DNA of 64,000 bases from Diaphorobacter ruginosibacter (GCF_014395975.1 NZ_CP060714.1:3534001-3598000), one strand, 5' to 3'; counted from the first letter of the stretch, positions 9,394 through 19,849 are shown. Numbers and translations: made by a program. The notes: generated from the sequence alone by a model not told the origin.

Positions 9394-9630
9394 TCAGCGG
9401 CGCTGGCCGCGTCCCATGGCTTCCTTCGCGCGGTTGATGCGGTCCTGCTTGCGCTGGTCCATTTTTTCCATGGCCTTGCGCTTGCTGTACCCCGAGGCAT
9501 CGGCCCAGGCCCACCATGCGGCGGTGACCGCGAACGGAGAAAGCACCCACCACCACGACCAATTGACCACGGGGCTCACTTCCAGATACTTCAGCAGGAC
9601 CAGCAAGATACCCAGGGCCAATGTGTACAC
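9394..9630 (-). CDS. Small Trp-rich membrane protein (TIGR04438 type)
   Basis: A 78-residue protein with two hydrophobic segments: residues 1-18, and a tryptophan-rich second one (VVNWSWWWVLSPF then AAWWAWADASGY). A basic/charged tail follows (KRKAMEKMDQRKQDRINRAKEAMGR). This matches the small Trp-rich protein family seen in Burkholderiales, of unknown function. The start is GTG at 9628-9630 with a GGAGG eight bases or so upstream. The tail probably faces the cytoplasm. Confidence 0.8.
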   Translation of the reverse strand: MYTLALGILLVLLKYLEVSPVVNWSWWWVLSPFAVTAAWWAWADASGYSKRKAMEKMDQRKQDRINRAKEAMGRGQRR

Positions 9631-9809
9631 GGCAACTTCCTCCAGAAACGCTTTTGATTGAATGGGATGTCATGCGCCATAGGCACTTGCGGCTGAATCG
9701 CCACGATGCCCTTCGATTCTTGAAAGGGATCGCCGCACCATGTCAACCGCAATCACTACAATCGCATTAATCAGCAGTAACTGTAACCCACGGAAGATAG
9801 GAAAAGAAG

Positions 9810-10115
9810 ATGAAGCGCTCCCTGATCACTCTGGCCATGACACTCGCCGTGGCCGCTCCTGCATTCGCCGACCAGGCGCTGGCAACGTCCAAGAACTGCA
9901 TGGCCTGCCATTCTGTGGACAAGAAGCTGGTTGGCCCGTCCTTCAAGGACGTCGCGGCCAAGTATGCAGGCCAGGCCGGCGCTGCCGAAAAGCTGGCCAG
10001 CAAGATCACCAAGGGCGGCTCCGGCGTGTGGGGCCCTGTTCCCATGCCCGCCAATGCCCAGGTGAGCGACGCCGAAGCCAAGAAGCTGGCCGACTGGGTT
10101 CTCACCCTCAAGTAA
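9810..10115 (+). CDS. Periplasmic class I cytochrome c (c551/c552 type)
   Basis: Small electron carrier of 101 residues. A Sec signal peptide with cleavage after AFA (residue 20) is followed by the haem-binding motif C30-M-A-C33-H34; M79 in PVPMPAN is the likely sixth ligand. The mature size of about 80 residues suits the c551/c552/c5-like single-domain family feeding terminal oxidases or nitrite reductase. A purine-rich GGAAAAGAAG precedes the ATG. It is monocistronic and ends before a strong terminator. Confidence 0.92.
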   Translation: MKRSLITLAMTLAVAAPAFADQALATSKNCMACHSVDKKLVGPSFKDVAAKYAGQAGAAEKLASKITKGGSGVWGPVPMPANAQVSDAEAKKLADWVLTLK

Positions 10116-10165
10116 GGCGATGGCGCCATCCTGCCGCCCTCGGGCGTGACAGGATCGAATACAAG

Positions 10166-10206
10166 CAAAAAAAGCCGCGCTGCCATCTGGCAACGCGGCT
10201 TTTTTA
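10166..10206. terminator. Bidirectional intrinsic terminator after the cytochrome c gene
   Basis: A 13-base stem with one mismatch (AAGCCGCGCTGCC paired with GGCAACGCGGCTT, loop ATCT) is flanked by an A-run on the left and a T-run on the right. It sits between the convergent cytochrome and LapA-like genes, so it can serve both. Confidence 0.9.
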
Positions 10207-10242
10207 CGCCCCAAATCAATCAATCAATCAAACTCATTCATC

Positions 10243-10782
10243 TCATGGCCGCACGACGGGCGAATCGATGCCACCTCCGTAGGGGCCGCCGGAATCGCCG
10301 CCAATGCCACTGCCGCCACCGCTGCTGCTTCCGGTCCGCTTGCGCAGTTGATCCTCCAACTGCCCCATGTAGGCAGCCGTCACATTCTCGACCTCCTGGG
10401 ACCGCGCGGCGATGCGTGCCTCCATGGCGTCCATGCGCGCATTGAACAGGTCCTGCGACTGGCGCTGCTGGGTTTCCAGGAATTGGCGCAGTTCCGTGAA
10501 GCGCGACAACTCCGCCTTGTCGGCGAGATCGCGCTGGGATGTCATTTCCTTCACGTGACGCCGCGTCTCCAGCAGCACCGAGCCGTGCAGGCTTAGCACA
10601 TAGGCCAGGAAGAACACGCACAACAGGATGGTCAGCCCCAGCATGATGGCTCCCAGCGGCGCGACGATATCGGTCACCCCCAGCGAAACCGTGGTGGGCG
10701 TCATCAGGGTGCTCCAGTTGAGCGCGGCCAGCGCCGCGATGGCAACGGTGATCAGAAGCAAAACAAGGGTTCTCAGATTCAT
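10243..10782 (-). CDS. LapA-domain-like inner membrane protein with coiled coil
   Basis: Protein of 179 residues: two N-terminal transmembrane helices (about 5-22 and 40-62) in the arrangement of LapA/DUF1049 proteins, then a charged helical region (about 70-150, HVKEMTSQRDLADKAE onwards) likely to form a coiled coil, and a Gly/Ser-rich tail. The start at 10782 is chosen because GAGGGA lies about 7 bases upstream; an ATG at 10803 has no such site. LapA in enterobacteria works with LapB in LPS assembly control, but here the family link is only by architecture. Confidence 0.65.
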   Translation of the reverse strand: MNLRTLVLLLITVAIAALAALNWSTLMTPTTVSLGVTDIVAPLGAIMLGLTILLCVFFLAYVLSLHGSVLLETRRHVKEMTSQRDLADKAELSRFTELRQFLETQQRQSQDLFNARMDAMEARIAARSQEVENVTAAYMGQLEDQLRKRTGSSSGGGSGIGGDSGGPYGGGIDSPVVRP

Positions 10783-11218
10783 ATGGATATGTCCCTCTTT
10801 CAAAGCGTCAGCATGCCTGAAAGCACTGCGTGGGTGGAAGACCCGTTTTTATCCCATGAAGCCGGGCTTGTCGGCAAAAGAGGTGTTTTTCCGCCGAAGT
10901 CCTACAGCATCTTTGACAAAGTCTGACGAATACGACGCAGGGAGGCAATAAAAGGTGCTTTGCGGAATACCGGGTTGTTTGAGTCGCGTGACGAATGGAC
11001 GTTTAGAGCTTGCGGTGAGAGTCTTCGTGTGGAGGTGCTGATATGGCCCCTCATACTTTGTTGCAAAGGCTTGCCGTACAGGCGTACTGTCAGCGCCTTT
11101 GCGTCGCGTCTGAGGGGCCATCTCAGCATTGGGGTGAACAGTTCGTGAAGTGCGCGCGTTGCTCAGGCTGTTGTTTGGAAAGCCTGGCGATCGATTCCTG
11201 CCATTCCTGATGAATCGA
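10783..11218. other. Gap between the LapA-like gene and the acs terminator; no supported gene
   Basis: About 440 bases without a convincing coding region. The right-hand part carries the long hairpin described at 11043-11121; the left part must include the promoter of the LapA-like gene. Short open frames on both strands have no recognisable features. Confidence 0.5.
11043..11121. repeat. 79-base hairpin-forming inverted repeat
   Basis: The ends ATGGCCCCTCA (11043-11053) and TGAGGGGCCAT (11111-11121) are perfect inverted copies, and inside them GCAAAGGC (11063-11070) pairs with GCCTTTGC (11095-11102). The two arms are aligned symmetrically, giving one long interrupted stem. No T-run follows, so it is not an ordinary terminator. 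It may be a mobile palindromic unit or a structured RNA; nothing in the sequence decides. Confidence 0.6.
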
Positions 11219-11246
11219 TAAAAAACCCGCCAGGGTGAGTGGCGGG
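11219..11246 (-). terminator. Intrinsic terminator downstream of acs
   Basis: Read on the minus strand, CCCGCC and GGCGGG (9-base loop) form a stem immediately followed by TTTTTT. It is the first intrinsic terminator after acs and lies beyond the duplicated palindromic module. Confidence 0.8.
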
Positions 11247-11260
11247 CTGGATTGAGCGTC

Positions 11261-11318
11261 TTGCGCCTCGAGCCGCGCGCGGCTCGTTCTGGATCAATTG
11301 GTTTCAGCCAATTGGTCC
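11261..11318. repeat. Upstream copy of a 58-base palindrome-rich direct repeat
   Basis: Identical to 11393-11450 except for two bases. The unit holds the 16-base perfect palindrome GAGCCGCGCGCGGCTC and a second stem-loop, CAATTGG/CCAATTG around TTTCAG. This copy is non-coding, while the other runs over the acs stop codon. The copies are 132 bases apart. Confidence 0.85.
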
Positions 11319-11335
11319 GGGCATGAAAGGGTTCT

Positions 11336-11374
11336 GGTGATCACTCACATGGCTGCGCCATATGAGTGATCACC
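11336..11374. repeat. Strong hairpin between the two 58-base repeat copies
   Basis: GGTGATCACTCACATGGC and GCCATATGAGTGATCACC form an 18-base stem with one mismatch around a TGC loop. There is no adjacent T-run. With the flanking copies it makes a run of four strong stem-loops downstream of acs. Confidence 0.8.
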
Positions 11375-11392
11375 GAATCCCGCAAGGCGCCC

Positions 11393-11425
11393 TTGCGCCC
11401 CGAGCCGCGCGCGGCTCGTTCTGGA

Positions 11426-11450
<25 letters not shown>
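11393..11450. repeat. Second copy of the 58-base repeat, covering the end of acs
   Basis: This copy supplies the last codons (LAETN) and the stop of acs. Its second stem is longer than in the other copy: TGGATCAATTGG and CCAATTGATCCA (11422-11451) pair perfectly over a 6-base loop. The copy is bracketed by an 11-base inverted repeat, GAATCCCGCAA (11375-11385) and TTGCGGGATTC (11455-11465). Confidence 0.85.
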
Positions 11451-13408
<1,958 letters not shown>

Positions 13409-13436
13409 AAACTTGTCTCCTGAGTTGACTTGACTT

Positions 13437-13455
13437 GTTCTCGATAATATCGAAC
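13437..13455. promoter_or_regulatory. Inverted repeat upstream of acs
   Basis: GTTCTCGATAATATCGAAC is a near-perfect palindrome centred in the 88-base gap between amiR and acs, about 35 bases before the acs start. Its position suggests an operator for acs, but no cognate regulator is apparent. Confidence 0.35.
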
Positions 13456-13496
13456 GTCGCTCTTACGTCACCCTGACTCAGGTATTTCCGGGCAAT

Positions 13497-14114
13497 TCAG
13501 GTTTTCCCGAGGTTCAGGATCTCGTTGGCACTGATGATGACCAGAGCGATTTCCTCGACGGACGCGCGTTTTTTCATGGCTTGCTCCCGTAGCATCTCAT
13601 AGGCACGGTCCTCGCTTATCTGGTGCGAAGCCATGAGGATGGCTTTGGCGTCGGCTACGCGACGTTGCCCGAGCAGTTTGTTTTGCAGCTTGTGGATGTG
13701 CTGCTGCATTTGGCGATTTTCTTTGTGGATTTTGCGTGCCACCACCAAGGTGGACAGCAAGCCGAAAGAGCGGATGGGGGATGGCAAGATGGCTTGGGCT
13801 TTGAGCTCAAGCACCGCCGAGACGATGGTGGGATTTTCGTAGTTGACCACGGCCACCAAAGTCGGCGTCTGCTCGCCATGGGCCCAGTTCAAGTGCAGGT
13901 GCAGGCAGTCGGGCCGAACAGCCAGCAGCACGATGTCCGTCTCGGCCGGCAGGTGCTGCACCGGAGGCCAGAGAGTTTGCACCTGGCAGCCGATGCGCTG
14001 GAGTTGCTGGGCCAGCAGGTTGCCGTCTGCGTCATCGGGGTGCATGAGCGTGATTTTGAGCTGGCGCAGCTCTTTGAGGTGCGGCGAGGTGGCTCTAAGC
14101 TGCGGGCGGTTCAC
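13497..14114 (-). CDS. amiR: AmiR, ANTAR-domain transcription antiterminator
   Basis: RNA-binding antiterminator of the aliphatic amidase operon. The 205-residue protein has an N-terminal pseudo-receiver domain (about 18-130), a linking coiled coil (IHKENRQMQQHIHKLQNKL) and a C-terminal three-helix ANTAR domain (about 148-203, RRVADAKAILMASHQISEDRAYEMLREQAMKK). In Pseudomonas AmiR binds the amiE leader RNA and is held inactive by AmiC until an amide is present. The start is GTG at 14112-14114, 2 bases after the amiC stop. A matching leader terminator exists upstream of amiE. Confidence 0.93.
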   Translation of the reverse strand: MNRPQLRATSPHLKELRQLKITLMHPDDADGNLLAQQLQRIGCQVQTLWPPVQHLPAETDIVLLAVRPDCLHLHLNWAHGEQTPTLVAVVNYENPTIVSAVLELKAQAILPSPIRSFGLLSTLVVARKIHKENRQMQQHIHKLQNKLLGQRRVADAKAILMASHQISEDRAYEMLREQAMKKRASVEEIALVIISANEILNLGKT

Positions 14115-14116
14115 GC

Positions 14117-15262
14117 TCAGATCTCCAGCTTGGCGGTCCAGTCGCCCAGCGAGTGGGTGACAAGGTAGGGATCGGGCGAGACGGCGCGGGTCGCTTCGCG
14201 CAGGATCGTGAAACCGCCTTGCGCGTTGCTGCGCCCTATGCGGGGGTAGAGCCAGGTGTGGTGGTTGCCGGGGTCGATTCGTACACGCCCCTGGGGCGCG
14301 TCGAATTCGCTGCCCAGCAGGTGCGGCAGCAATTCGCTGATGGTGTCACTGCCAGTTTTGCGGAACGCGTTGGCAAACAGGTGCATTTGAAAGTAAGACG
14401 CTTCCCAGCACAAGTTGGGGCGGCAGTCGTCGCCAAACAGTTTTTTGAGGCTGGCCAAGCAGCGTTGGTTGGCCACCGACTGGATAGATTGAAAGTAAGG
14501 CGCCGAGGTGAAGTGCCCGGCCGCTACGTCAAAGCCCATTTGCGCGATTTCCGCCTCGGAGGTGGTAAGGCTGGCGATGGGTATCTCCTTGGGGTTGAAC
14601 CCTGCGTCGGCGTACGCGCGGTACAGCTGAGCGGTAGAGTCGCCCACCACCGTGGAGAAGATAAAGTCGGGGCGCTTGTTGCGTACGTCTTCCATGACGG
14701 CGCGGTAATCGACCTCGGTCGCCATCAGCGGCAGGTAGCGCTCGCCCAGGATTTCGCCTTCGGGGTGTTGCAACACCAGCTCACGCATGATGCGATTGGA
14801 TTCGTAGGGGTAGATGTAGTCCGAGCCGATAAGGTAGACGCGTGCACCGAAACTGCTGGTCATGAAGTCGGCTAACTGCACGCTGTTCTGGTTGGGTGCC
14901 GCGCCGGTGTAGATGATGTTGGCCGAAAATTCAAAGCCTTCATAGAGTGTGGGATAGAAGAGCAGTTTGTTCCATTTCTCCACCACGGGCAGTACTGCTT
15001 TGCGGCTGCTGGACATATAGCAGCCAAAGATGGTGTTGACTTTTTCCTGCACGATCAACTCCTCGGCCAATGGTGCAAAACGGCTCGGAGTGGAGGCAGG
15101 GTCGCGGCGGACTGCTACTAGCTCGCGGCCAAGCACGCCTCCGGCGCGGTTGATCTCGTCAATGGCCAGCAATGTGCCTTGCAACTGCGATTGGCCGATG
15201 GTGGAGGTGGTGCCGGTTTCCGAAAAAAGTATGCCTACGCGCAAGGGGTCGTTGTTAACCAA
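14117..15262 (-). CDS. amiC: AmiC, amide sensor and negative regulator of AmiR
   Basis: Type I periplasmic-binding-protein fold of 381 residues that stays in the cytoplasm (no signal peptide) and binds short aliphatic amides. It contains segments nearly identical to Pseudomonas AmiC: LFSETG near the N terminus, YPTLYEGFE, IGSDYIYPYESN, FSTVVGDSTAQLYRA and ASLTTSEAEIAQM. The start appears to be TTG at 15260-15262 behind AGGAGG with 7-base spacing. It is followed almost without gap by amiR, as needed for a stoichiometric AmiC-AmiR complex. Confidence 0.93.
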   Translation of the reverse strand: MVNNDPLRVGILFSETGTTSTIGQSQLQGTLLAIDEINRAGGVLGRELVAVRRDPASTPSRFAPLAEELIVQEKVNTIFGCYMSSSRKAVLPVVEKWNKLLFYPTLYEGFEFSANIIYTGAAPNQNSVQLADFMTSSFGARVYLIGSDYIYPYESNRIMRELVLQHPEGEILGERYLPLMATEVDYRAVMEDVRNKRPDFIFSTVVGDSTAQLYRAYADAGFNPKEIPIASLTTSEAEIAQMGFDVAAGHFTSAPYFQSIQSVANQRCLASLKKLFGDDCRPNLCWEASYFQMHLFANAFRKTGSDTISELLPHLLGSEFDAPQGRVRIDPGNHHTWLYPRIGRSNAQGGFTILREATRAVSPDPYLVTHSLGDWTAKLEI

Positions 15263-15405
15263 AGCCTGCCTCCTGTTCTTGTCCAGATACTGAATTTTTC
15301 AGAGTTGCGGGCATGATTGCTTTGTCTGAAATGGTCAACAATGAGCTTAGCGCAGTCTCTGCCTGGACGCCACTATCCGCATGCCCTGTTGGGACAGTTG
15401 GCTGG

Positions 15406-17235
15406 TCAGCGTCCTGCGGCAAGGCGAGCGCTCATGCGTGTCAGGCGGGGCACGAGCTGACTGGCCTCCTCGGCAATGCCGTAGTTGCGCCAGCCGAAGA
15501 TGTGGCGAACATAGCTGTCGGCTTTCGCATCGACTGCCAGGCAGCACACGCGCACGCCAGCGCGTTGGGCTTGCTGCACCGCCTGGCGGGCATCTTCAAT
15601 CAGATACTGCTTGTCGTGCACGTCTACATCGGCGGGGGCGCCGTCGGTAACAACCAGCAAAGTGCGCTGGCCTTCGGGCTCGCCTTGTAGCAGACCGCCG
15701 GCATGGCGCAATGCAGCCCCCATGCGGGTGGAATAGCGCCCTCGCACCGCCTGGATCATGGCCGCTGACGCGCCGTTGTGCGGTTGTCCGAAGTCGAGCA
15801 AACGGTAGTAGTTCACCTCGGCTCGGGAGTTGGAAGAGAAGGCGTGAATGGCGAGGCGATCGGTGCCGCGCACGCTCGACTGTGCCAACAGCAAAGCGGC
15901 TTGTTTTTCGATATCGAGAAGACATTGGCCGCCAGGGCCGATATCGTTGACTGATTCCGAGATGTCCAACAGCACGAGCATGCTGGTCGGGCGCGGGCCT
16001 TTGCCAGCGCGCAGGAAAAGGCGCGGATCGGGGCGCAGGTTCAGGCGCCGGTCAACCTGGATCTCGATGGCTGCATTGAGGTCGACGTCATCGCCCTCCC
16101 ACTGGCGGCGTAAGCGGTAGCGCCTGTCGAGTTGGCGCGCGTTGGGCAGTGTCAGACTGTCCACCCGGGTGTTGGCCGGAAGACGTGCTTCGACTACCTG
16201 GCTCAGCCCTTGCCAGCCTGGAAGCTTCTCGATCACCGTACACCAGTCGGATTTCATGCGCTCAATTTTGCGGTCCCACTCGGGGTAGTGGAAACGGGCG
16301 ATTTCGTAGTCTTGGGCAGAGGGCGGCTCCGGCGCCGTATCGGGCACGGTATTGGCTTGGGCCGGTGGCGGGCGGGCGCCAGGTTGCGCTACCGAGAGTG
16401 CTTGGTCGACATTGGCTTCGGATTCGGGGTGCTCCCAGAGGTAGCTGTTGTCATCGCGATAAAGCGTTGGGGGTGCATAGTGCTGCGGATCCATGCGTAC
16501 ACGCATCTGCCCCAGGTCGTTGGCAAGAATGGAAGATGCGGCTCTAAACGCGGCGTAGTCCTCCAGCCCATGGGTTTGAGCAGCGCGCTCGAATAGCTCT
16601 CTGGCTTTGTTGATCCAATGGTTGGTGCTGTGGCTATCGGTCAGGAGCAAGATGCGGTCGAGTCGAGCCATGAACGCGGTGAAGCTCAGGTTCGAGCCTT
16701 CCGGCTCCGGCGCGAGCTGCTCGCTGAACCAGCTGCGCACGCCGGGGTAGTCGCGCAGCAAAAGACGCTCGACACGGGCGTCTTCCACCGCAGACACCAC
16801 CGTCAAGCCCATAGGTTTCAAGACCTGGCTAGGTTGGCGTGCAGGTGAGTGCCGCAAGTGTGCAGCGGCGTGCGCCACCATGGCCTCGTGCCTGCGTTGG
16901 CGCTGCGCGGCATCCAGATCAGGCAGTGCAGGCAAAAGGATCTGAACGGTTGACGCCTCGTTGAGATGGACGTTGGTGCCTGATGGAGCTCGTGGCAGCA
17001 CAATGGTACGTGCCGCCGCTGCGGGCTTGGCCGCAGCGGCACCCAGCAGGCCTGAGCCGGTGACCGGCGCTGATGCGCTGGACGTTTGTAACGGTTGCAC
17101 TTGCACTCGCATCAGTGCCAAGCCGGAAGCCAGCATCGCCAGGCGCTCGTAATCATGGGCCTCGTCATTGATCCAGGCCGGTGGTGATGTCGCCAGCTCA
17201 GCATTGCGGACAGTTGGCGCTTGGGAAGAGACCAT
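15406..17235 (-). CDS. NorD-like von Willebrand factor A domain protein of the amide operon
   Basis: A 609-residue cytoplasmic protein. The C-terminal third (about 418-605) is a VWA domain with a complete MIDAS: DISES at about 424, the threonine in YSTRMG, and the aspartate in VTDGAP. The first 400 residues resemble the helical region of NorD/CbbO proteins, with a Pro/Ala-rich linker near 285-305. NorD/CbbO partners of NorQ/CbbQ ATPases remodel or activate target enzymes. It overlaps or abuts the AAA+ gene upstream. ATG at 17235 is taken; a TTG at 17259 is an alternative. Its client in this operon is unknown. Confidence 0.8.
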   Translation of the reverse strand: MVSSQAPTVRNAELATSPPAWINDEAHDYERLAMLASGLALMRVQVQPLQTSSASAPVTGSGLLGAAAAKPAAAARTIVLPRAPSGTNVHLNEASTVQILLPALPDLDAAQRQRRHEAMVAHAAAHLRHSPARQPSQVLKPMGLTVVSAVEDARVERLLLRDYPGVRSWFSEQLAPEPEGSNLSFTAFMARLDRILLLTDSHSTNHWINKARELFERAAQTHGLEDYAAFRAASSILANDLGQMRVRMDPQHYAPPTLYRDDNSYLWEHPESEANVDQALSVAQPGARPPPAQANTVPDTAPEPPSAQDYEIARFHYPEWDRKIERMKSDWCTVIEKLPGWQGLSQVVEARLPANTRVDSLTLPNARQLDRRYRLRRQWEGDDVDLNAAIEIQVDRRLNLRPDPRLFLRAGKGPRPTSMLVLLDISESVNDIGPGGQCLLDIEKQAALLLAQSSVRGTDRLAIHAFSSNSRAEVNYYRLLDFGQPHNGASAAMIQAVRGRYSTRMGAALRHAGGLLQGEPEGQRTLLVVTDGAPADVDVHDKQYLIEDARQAVQQAQRAGVRVCCLAVDAKADSYVRHIFGWRNYGIAEEASQLVPRLTRMSARLAAGR

Positions 17236-17248
17236 GGTCGCTCGCCTT

Positions 17249-18091
17249 TCAGTTGCCAAACTGCGCTTGCACCAGCTTTTTCAGCGCCGCGGTAGTATCC
17301 GGGTCGTCGGTCAGCGCCAAGGTGATCGTCATGTCGCAGCTGTCAGCGGGCGAGACGCCATCGCGCATCAGCAGACCGGCATAGATGAGCATGCGGGTGG
17401 ATGCGCCTTCGTCCAGTCCGCGGTTCTTGAGTTCGCGCGTGCTGTGGGCCAAGGCAACCAGGCGCTGTGCCCGTGCGCGGTCAATGCCCGCTTCGTGGGC
17501 GACGATGTCGGCTTCGGTGCTGGCATCGGGATAGTCAAACTCCAAAGCAGCAAAGCGCTGACGGGTGGAGGGCTTCATGTCCTTGGCGCTGCTTTGGTAG
17601 CCCGGGTTGTACGACACCACCAACTGGAAGTCGGGGTGGGCTTGCACCACTTCACCCTTTTTGTCGAGTGGCAGTACACGGCGAGCGTCGGTGAGAGGGT
17701 GAATGACCACCGTGGTGTCCTGCCGTGCCTCAACCACTTCGTCGAGATAGCAGATACCGCCGTAGCGCACGGCCATCGTCAGTGGCCCGTCGTGCCAGGC
17801 CGTACCATCGGCATCAAGCAGATAACGGCCCACCAGATCGGAGGCAGTCATGTCTTCATTACATGCCAAGGTGATGAGCGGGCGTTGGAGCGCCCAGGCC
17901 ATGCGCTCGACAAAGCGAGTTTTACCGCATCCGGTTGGGCCTTTGAGGATGAGCGGCATGCGGTGACGATAGGCTTGCTCGTAAAGCTCTATCTCGTTGC
18001 CCGCCGGGCGGTAGAAAGGCTCATGCGTCAGGCGGTAATCGGCCAGCGGGTCCGCGCCGGCAACGGCGTGCAGAGGGATTTTTGCATTCAT
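17249..18091 (-). CDS. NorQ/CbbQ-type AAA+ (MoxR-class) ATPase of the amide operon
   Basis: A 280-residue AAA+ ATPase with Walker A GPTGCGKTRF, Walker B GICYLDEVVEA, sensor-1 asparagine in VVSYNPGYQ, and the NorQ/CbbQ signature KPSTRQRF, then the CbbQ C-terminal domain. Family members work with a VWA protein, here the next gene, as an activase or chaperone. Its place after amiE-amiS matches that of amiB in the Pseudomonas amidase operon, also described as an ATPase, so it may be the AmiB equivalent. Start taken at 18091; an ATG at 18103 overlapping the amiS stop is possible. Confidence 0.85.
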   Translation of the reverse strand: MNAKIPLHAVAGADPLADYRLTHEPFYRPAGNEIELYEQAYRHRMPLILKGPTGCGKTRFVERMAWALQRPLITLACNEDMTASDLVGRYLLDADGTAWHDGPLTMAVRYGGICYLDEVVEARQDTTVVIHPLTDARRVLPLDKKGEVVQAHPDFQLVVSYNPGYQSSAKDMKPSTRQRFAALEFDYPDASTEADIVAHEAGIDRARAQRLVALAHSTRELKNRGLDEGASTRMLIYAGLLMRDGVSPADSCDMTITLALTDDPDTTAALKKLVQAQFGN

Positions 18092-18096
18092 CGAGT

Positions 18097-18579
18097 TCAC
18101 CATTTCCCCATCAATATCATCAAGCCCGGTATCCAGCAGGTGACTACGCCTACCAGCACGGTATAGCCCGCGAGAAAGCGCAGTGGCCTGCCCAGGCCGA
18201 GAGCTACAAAGAAGAAGAACCACAGGCTCGCCCATACCAGCCACATAGCGATCACGCGCATATCACCTGCGGATGCAGCGAAAGCCAGCGCGCTGATTGC
18301 AACAAACAGGCAATACCAGCCCAACCCGACACCCTTGAGGCCCCACCACTGAACAACAGCCAGGTAGAGGTAGGTAAAGGCAAACAGGAGGCCACCAGCA
18401 GCAGCGAAAAAGTCGGGATCGGCGCCTGCTCGCAGGATGCCGATGGCATTGATGAACAAGGCCAGCAGACCGACCAGCAGATTGAATGGCGCCGAGTCGC
18501 GCGGCTCGAAGCGCCCACTCAGGCCGACGCCATTGACCACCAGTACCGCACCAATGAAGAACAATGCAAGGCCTAACAT
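18097..18579 (-). CDS. amiS: AmiS/UreI-family amide or urea channel
   Basis: Inner-membrane protein of 160 residues with six hydrophobic helices, starting MLGLALFFIGAVLVVNG and containing the aromatic-rich segments typical of the AmiS/UreI family (YLYLAVVQWWGLKGVGLGWY, WLVWASLWFFFF). Family members let short amides or urea cross the membrane. AAAGGA lies upstream of the ATG at 18577-18579; the upstream in-frame extension is discarded. It lies 83 bases after amiE and next to the AAA+ gene, so it would supply substrate to the amidase. Confidence 0.9.
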   Translation of the reverse strand: MLGLALFFIGAVLVVNGVGLSGRFEPRDSAPFNLLVGLLALFINAIGILRAGADPDFFAAAGGLLFAFTYLYLAVVQWWGLKGVGLGWYCLFVAISALAFAASAGDMRVIAMWLVWASLWFFFFVALGLGRPLRFLAGYTVLVGVVTCWIPGLMILMGKW

Positions 18580-18662
18580 AAGAAGAGTCCTTTGCTTGGA
18601 AGATGGATGTCGCACCTGCGGTGGCCGCCGAGCCATGCACAGCGGCCACTGAGCGAAGCGAC

Positions 18663-19700
18663 TTAACGGTGTTTGGGCGCCTCGTTGGGAATGCCTTCGA
18701 TCGGGCATTCGGGAGTTCCCACCGTAGAGCGGGTGAATGACTCGACCATTTCGCGGGTCCCCTCAGGGTCGTTGATCCACTGGCTGTAGAAGCTGTAGGG
18801 GCAAGCGGCCACGCCCTTGTCGCCATCGCCCGAGTTGATGAGGCCGGTGTAGCCTCGGTGCACCAGTTTGAAAAGGTGGTTTTGCGACTGGCCGTTTTTG
18901 CGCGCATCGCGGATCAGCGATTTGGAGAGCTCGGCGTACTGGATTCCCATCTCCTCTTCGCCCGTCTCGCCCAGCGTGCGTCCGTCAAAGCCGATGATGG
19001 CCGAATGCCCAAAGTACGAATACACACCGTCAAAGCCCGCCGCATTGGCCACTGCCACATAGGTGTTGTTCATGAAAGCCATGGCCTTGGACACCAAAAT
19101 CTGCTGCTCCTTGGCTGGGTACATATAGCCCTGGCAACGGATGATCAGCTCGGCGCCACGCATGGCGCAGTCACGCCAGATTTCCGGATAGTTCCCGTCG
19201 TCGCAGATGATCAGGCTGATCTTCAAGCCTTTGGGGCCTTCACTAACGTAAGTGCAGTCGCCCGGATACCACCCTTCCACGGGCACCCAGGGCATGATCT
19301 TGCGGTACTTTTGCACAATCTCGCCTTGATTGTTCATCAGGATCAAGGTGTTGTAGGGCGCTTTGTTGGGGTGCTCTTCGTGGCGCTCGCCGGTCAGCGA
19401 AAACACGCCCCAGACATTGGCTTTGCGGCAGGCGTCAGCGAAGATGGCAGTCTCTTCGCCAGGGATGGCCGAGGCGGTGTCGTACATCTCCTTGGAGTCA
19501 TACATGATGCCGTGCGTGGAATATTCGGGAAAGATAACCAGATCCATCCCTGGCAGGCCTTGCTTCATACCCACCAGCATGTCGGCAATTTTTCGGCAGT
19601 TGTCCAGCACTTCGGCCTTGGTGTGCAGACGTGGCATCTTGTAGTTCACGACTGCTACGCCTACGCAATCATTGCTGCTCGAAATATCTCCGTGTCTCAT
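18663..19700 (-). CDS. amiE: Aliphatic amidase
   Basis: Nitrilase-superfamily amidase of 345 residues that hydrolyses short aliphatic amides (acetamide, propionamide) to the acid and ammonia in the cytoplasm. The catalytic residues are E59 (FPEYS), K134 (KYRKIMPW) and C166 (IICDDGNYPEIW), in the same positions as in Pseudomonas AmiE, to which the N terminus MRHGDISSSND is identical. AGGAG precedes the ATG at 19698-19700. It is the first gene of the ami operon and its transcript begins with a leader containing a terminator. Confidence 0.97.
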   Translation of the reverse strand: MRHGDISSSNDCVGVAVVNYKMPRLHTKAEVLDNCRKIADMLVGMKQGLPGMDLVIFPEYSTHGIMYDSKEMYDTASAIPGEETAIFADACRKANVWGVFSLTGERHEEHPNKAPYNTLILMNNQGEIVQKYRKIMPWVPVEGWYPGDCTYVSEGPKGLKISLIICDDGNYPEIWRDCAMRGAELIIRCQGYMYPAKEQQILVSKAMAFMNNTYVAVANAAGFDGVYSYFGHSAIIGFDGRTLGETGEEEMGIQYAELSKSLIRDARKNGQSQNHLFKLVHRGYTGLINSGDGDKGVAACPYSFYSQWINDPEGTREMVESFTRSTVGTPECPIEGIPNEAPKHR

Positions 19701-19849
19701 GGCGGTGCTCCTAAGTGTAGAGGTCAATAAAGGACTGACGCATTCGGCCGAGCAGTGTTGGACACAGACCGTTCCACCTTCGCGGGCAAAGCTCCGCCAA
19801 CGGACGCAGGTCCGTGATGAAACACTTTGATGCGAATAAAGCGCACAAC

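Noticed and set aside
9307..9657. Plus-strand frame across the small Trp-rich gene
   Set aside because: Mostly antisense to the Trp-rich gene, which has a clear ribosome binding site and family pattern.
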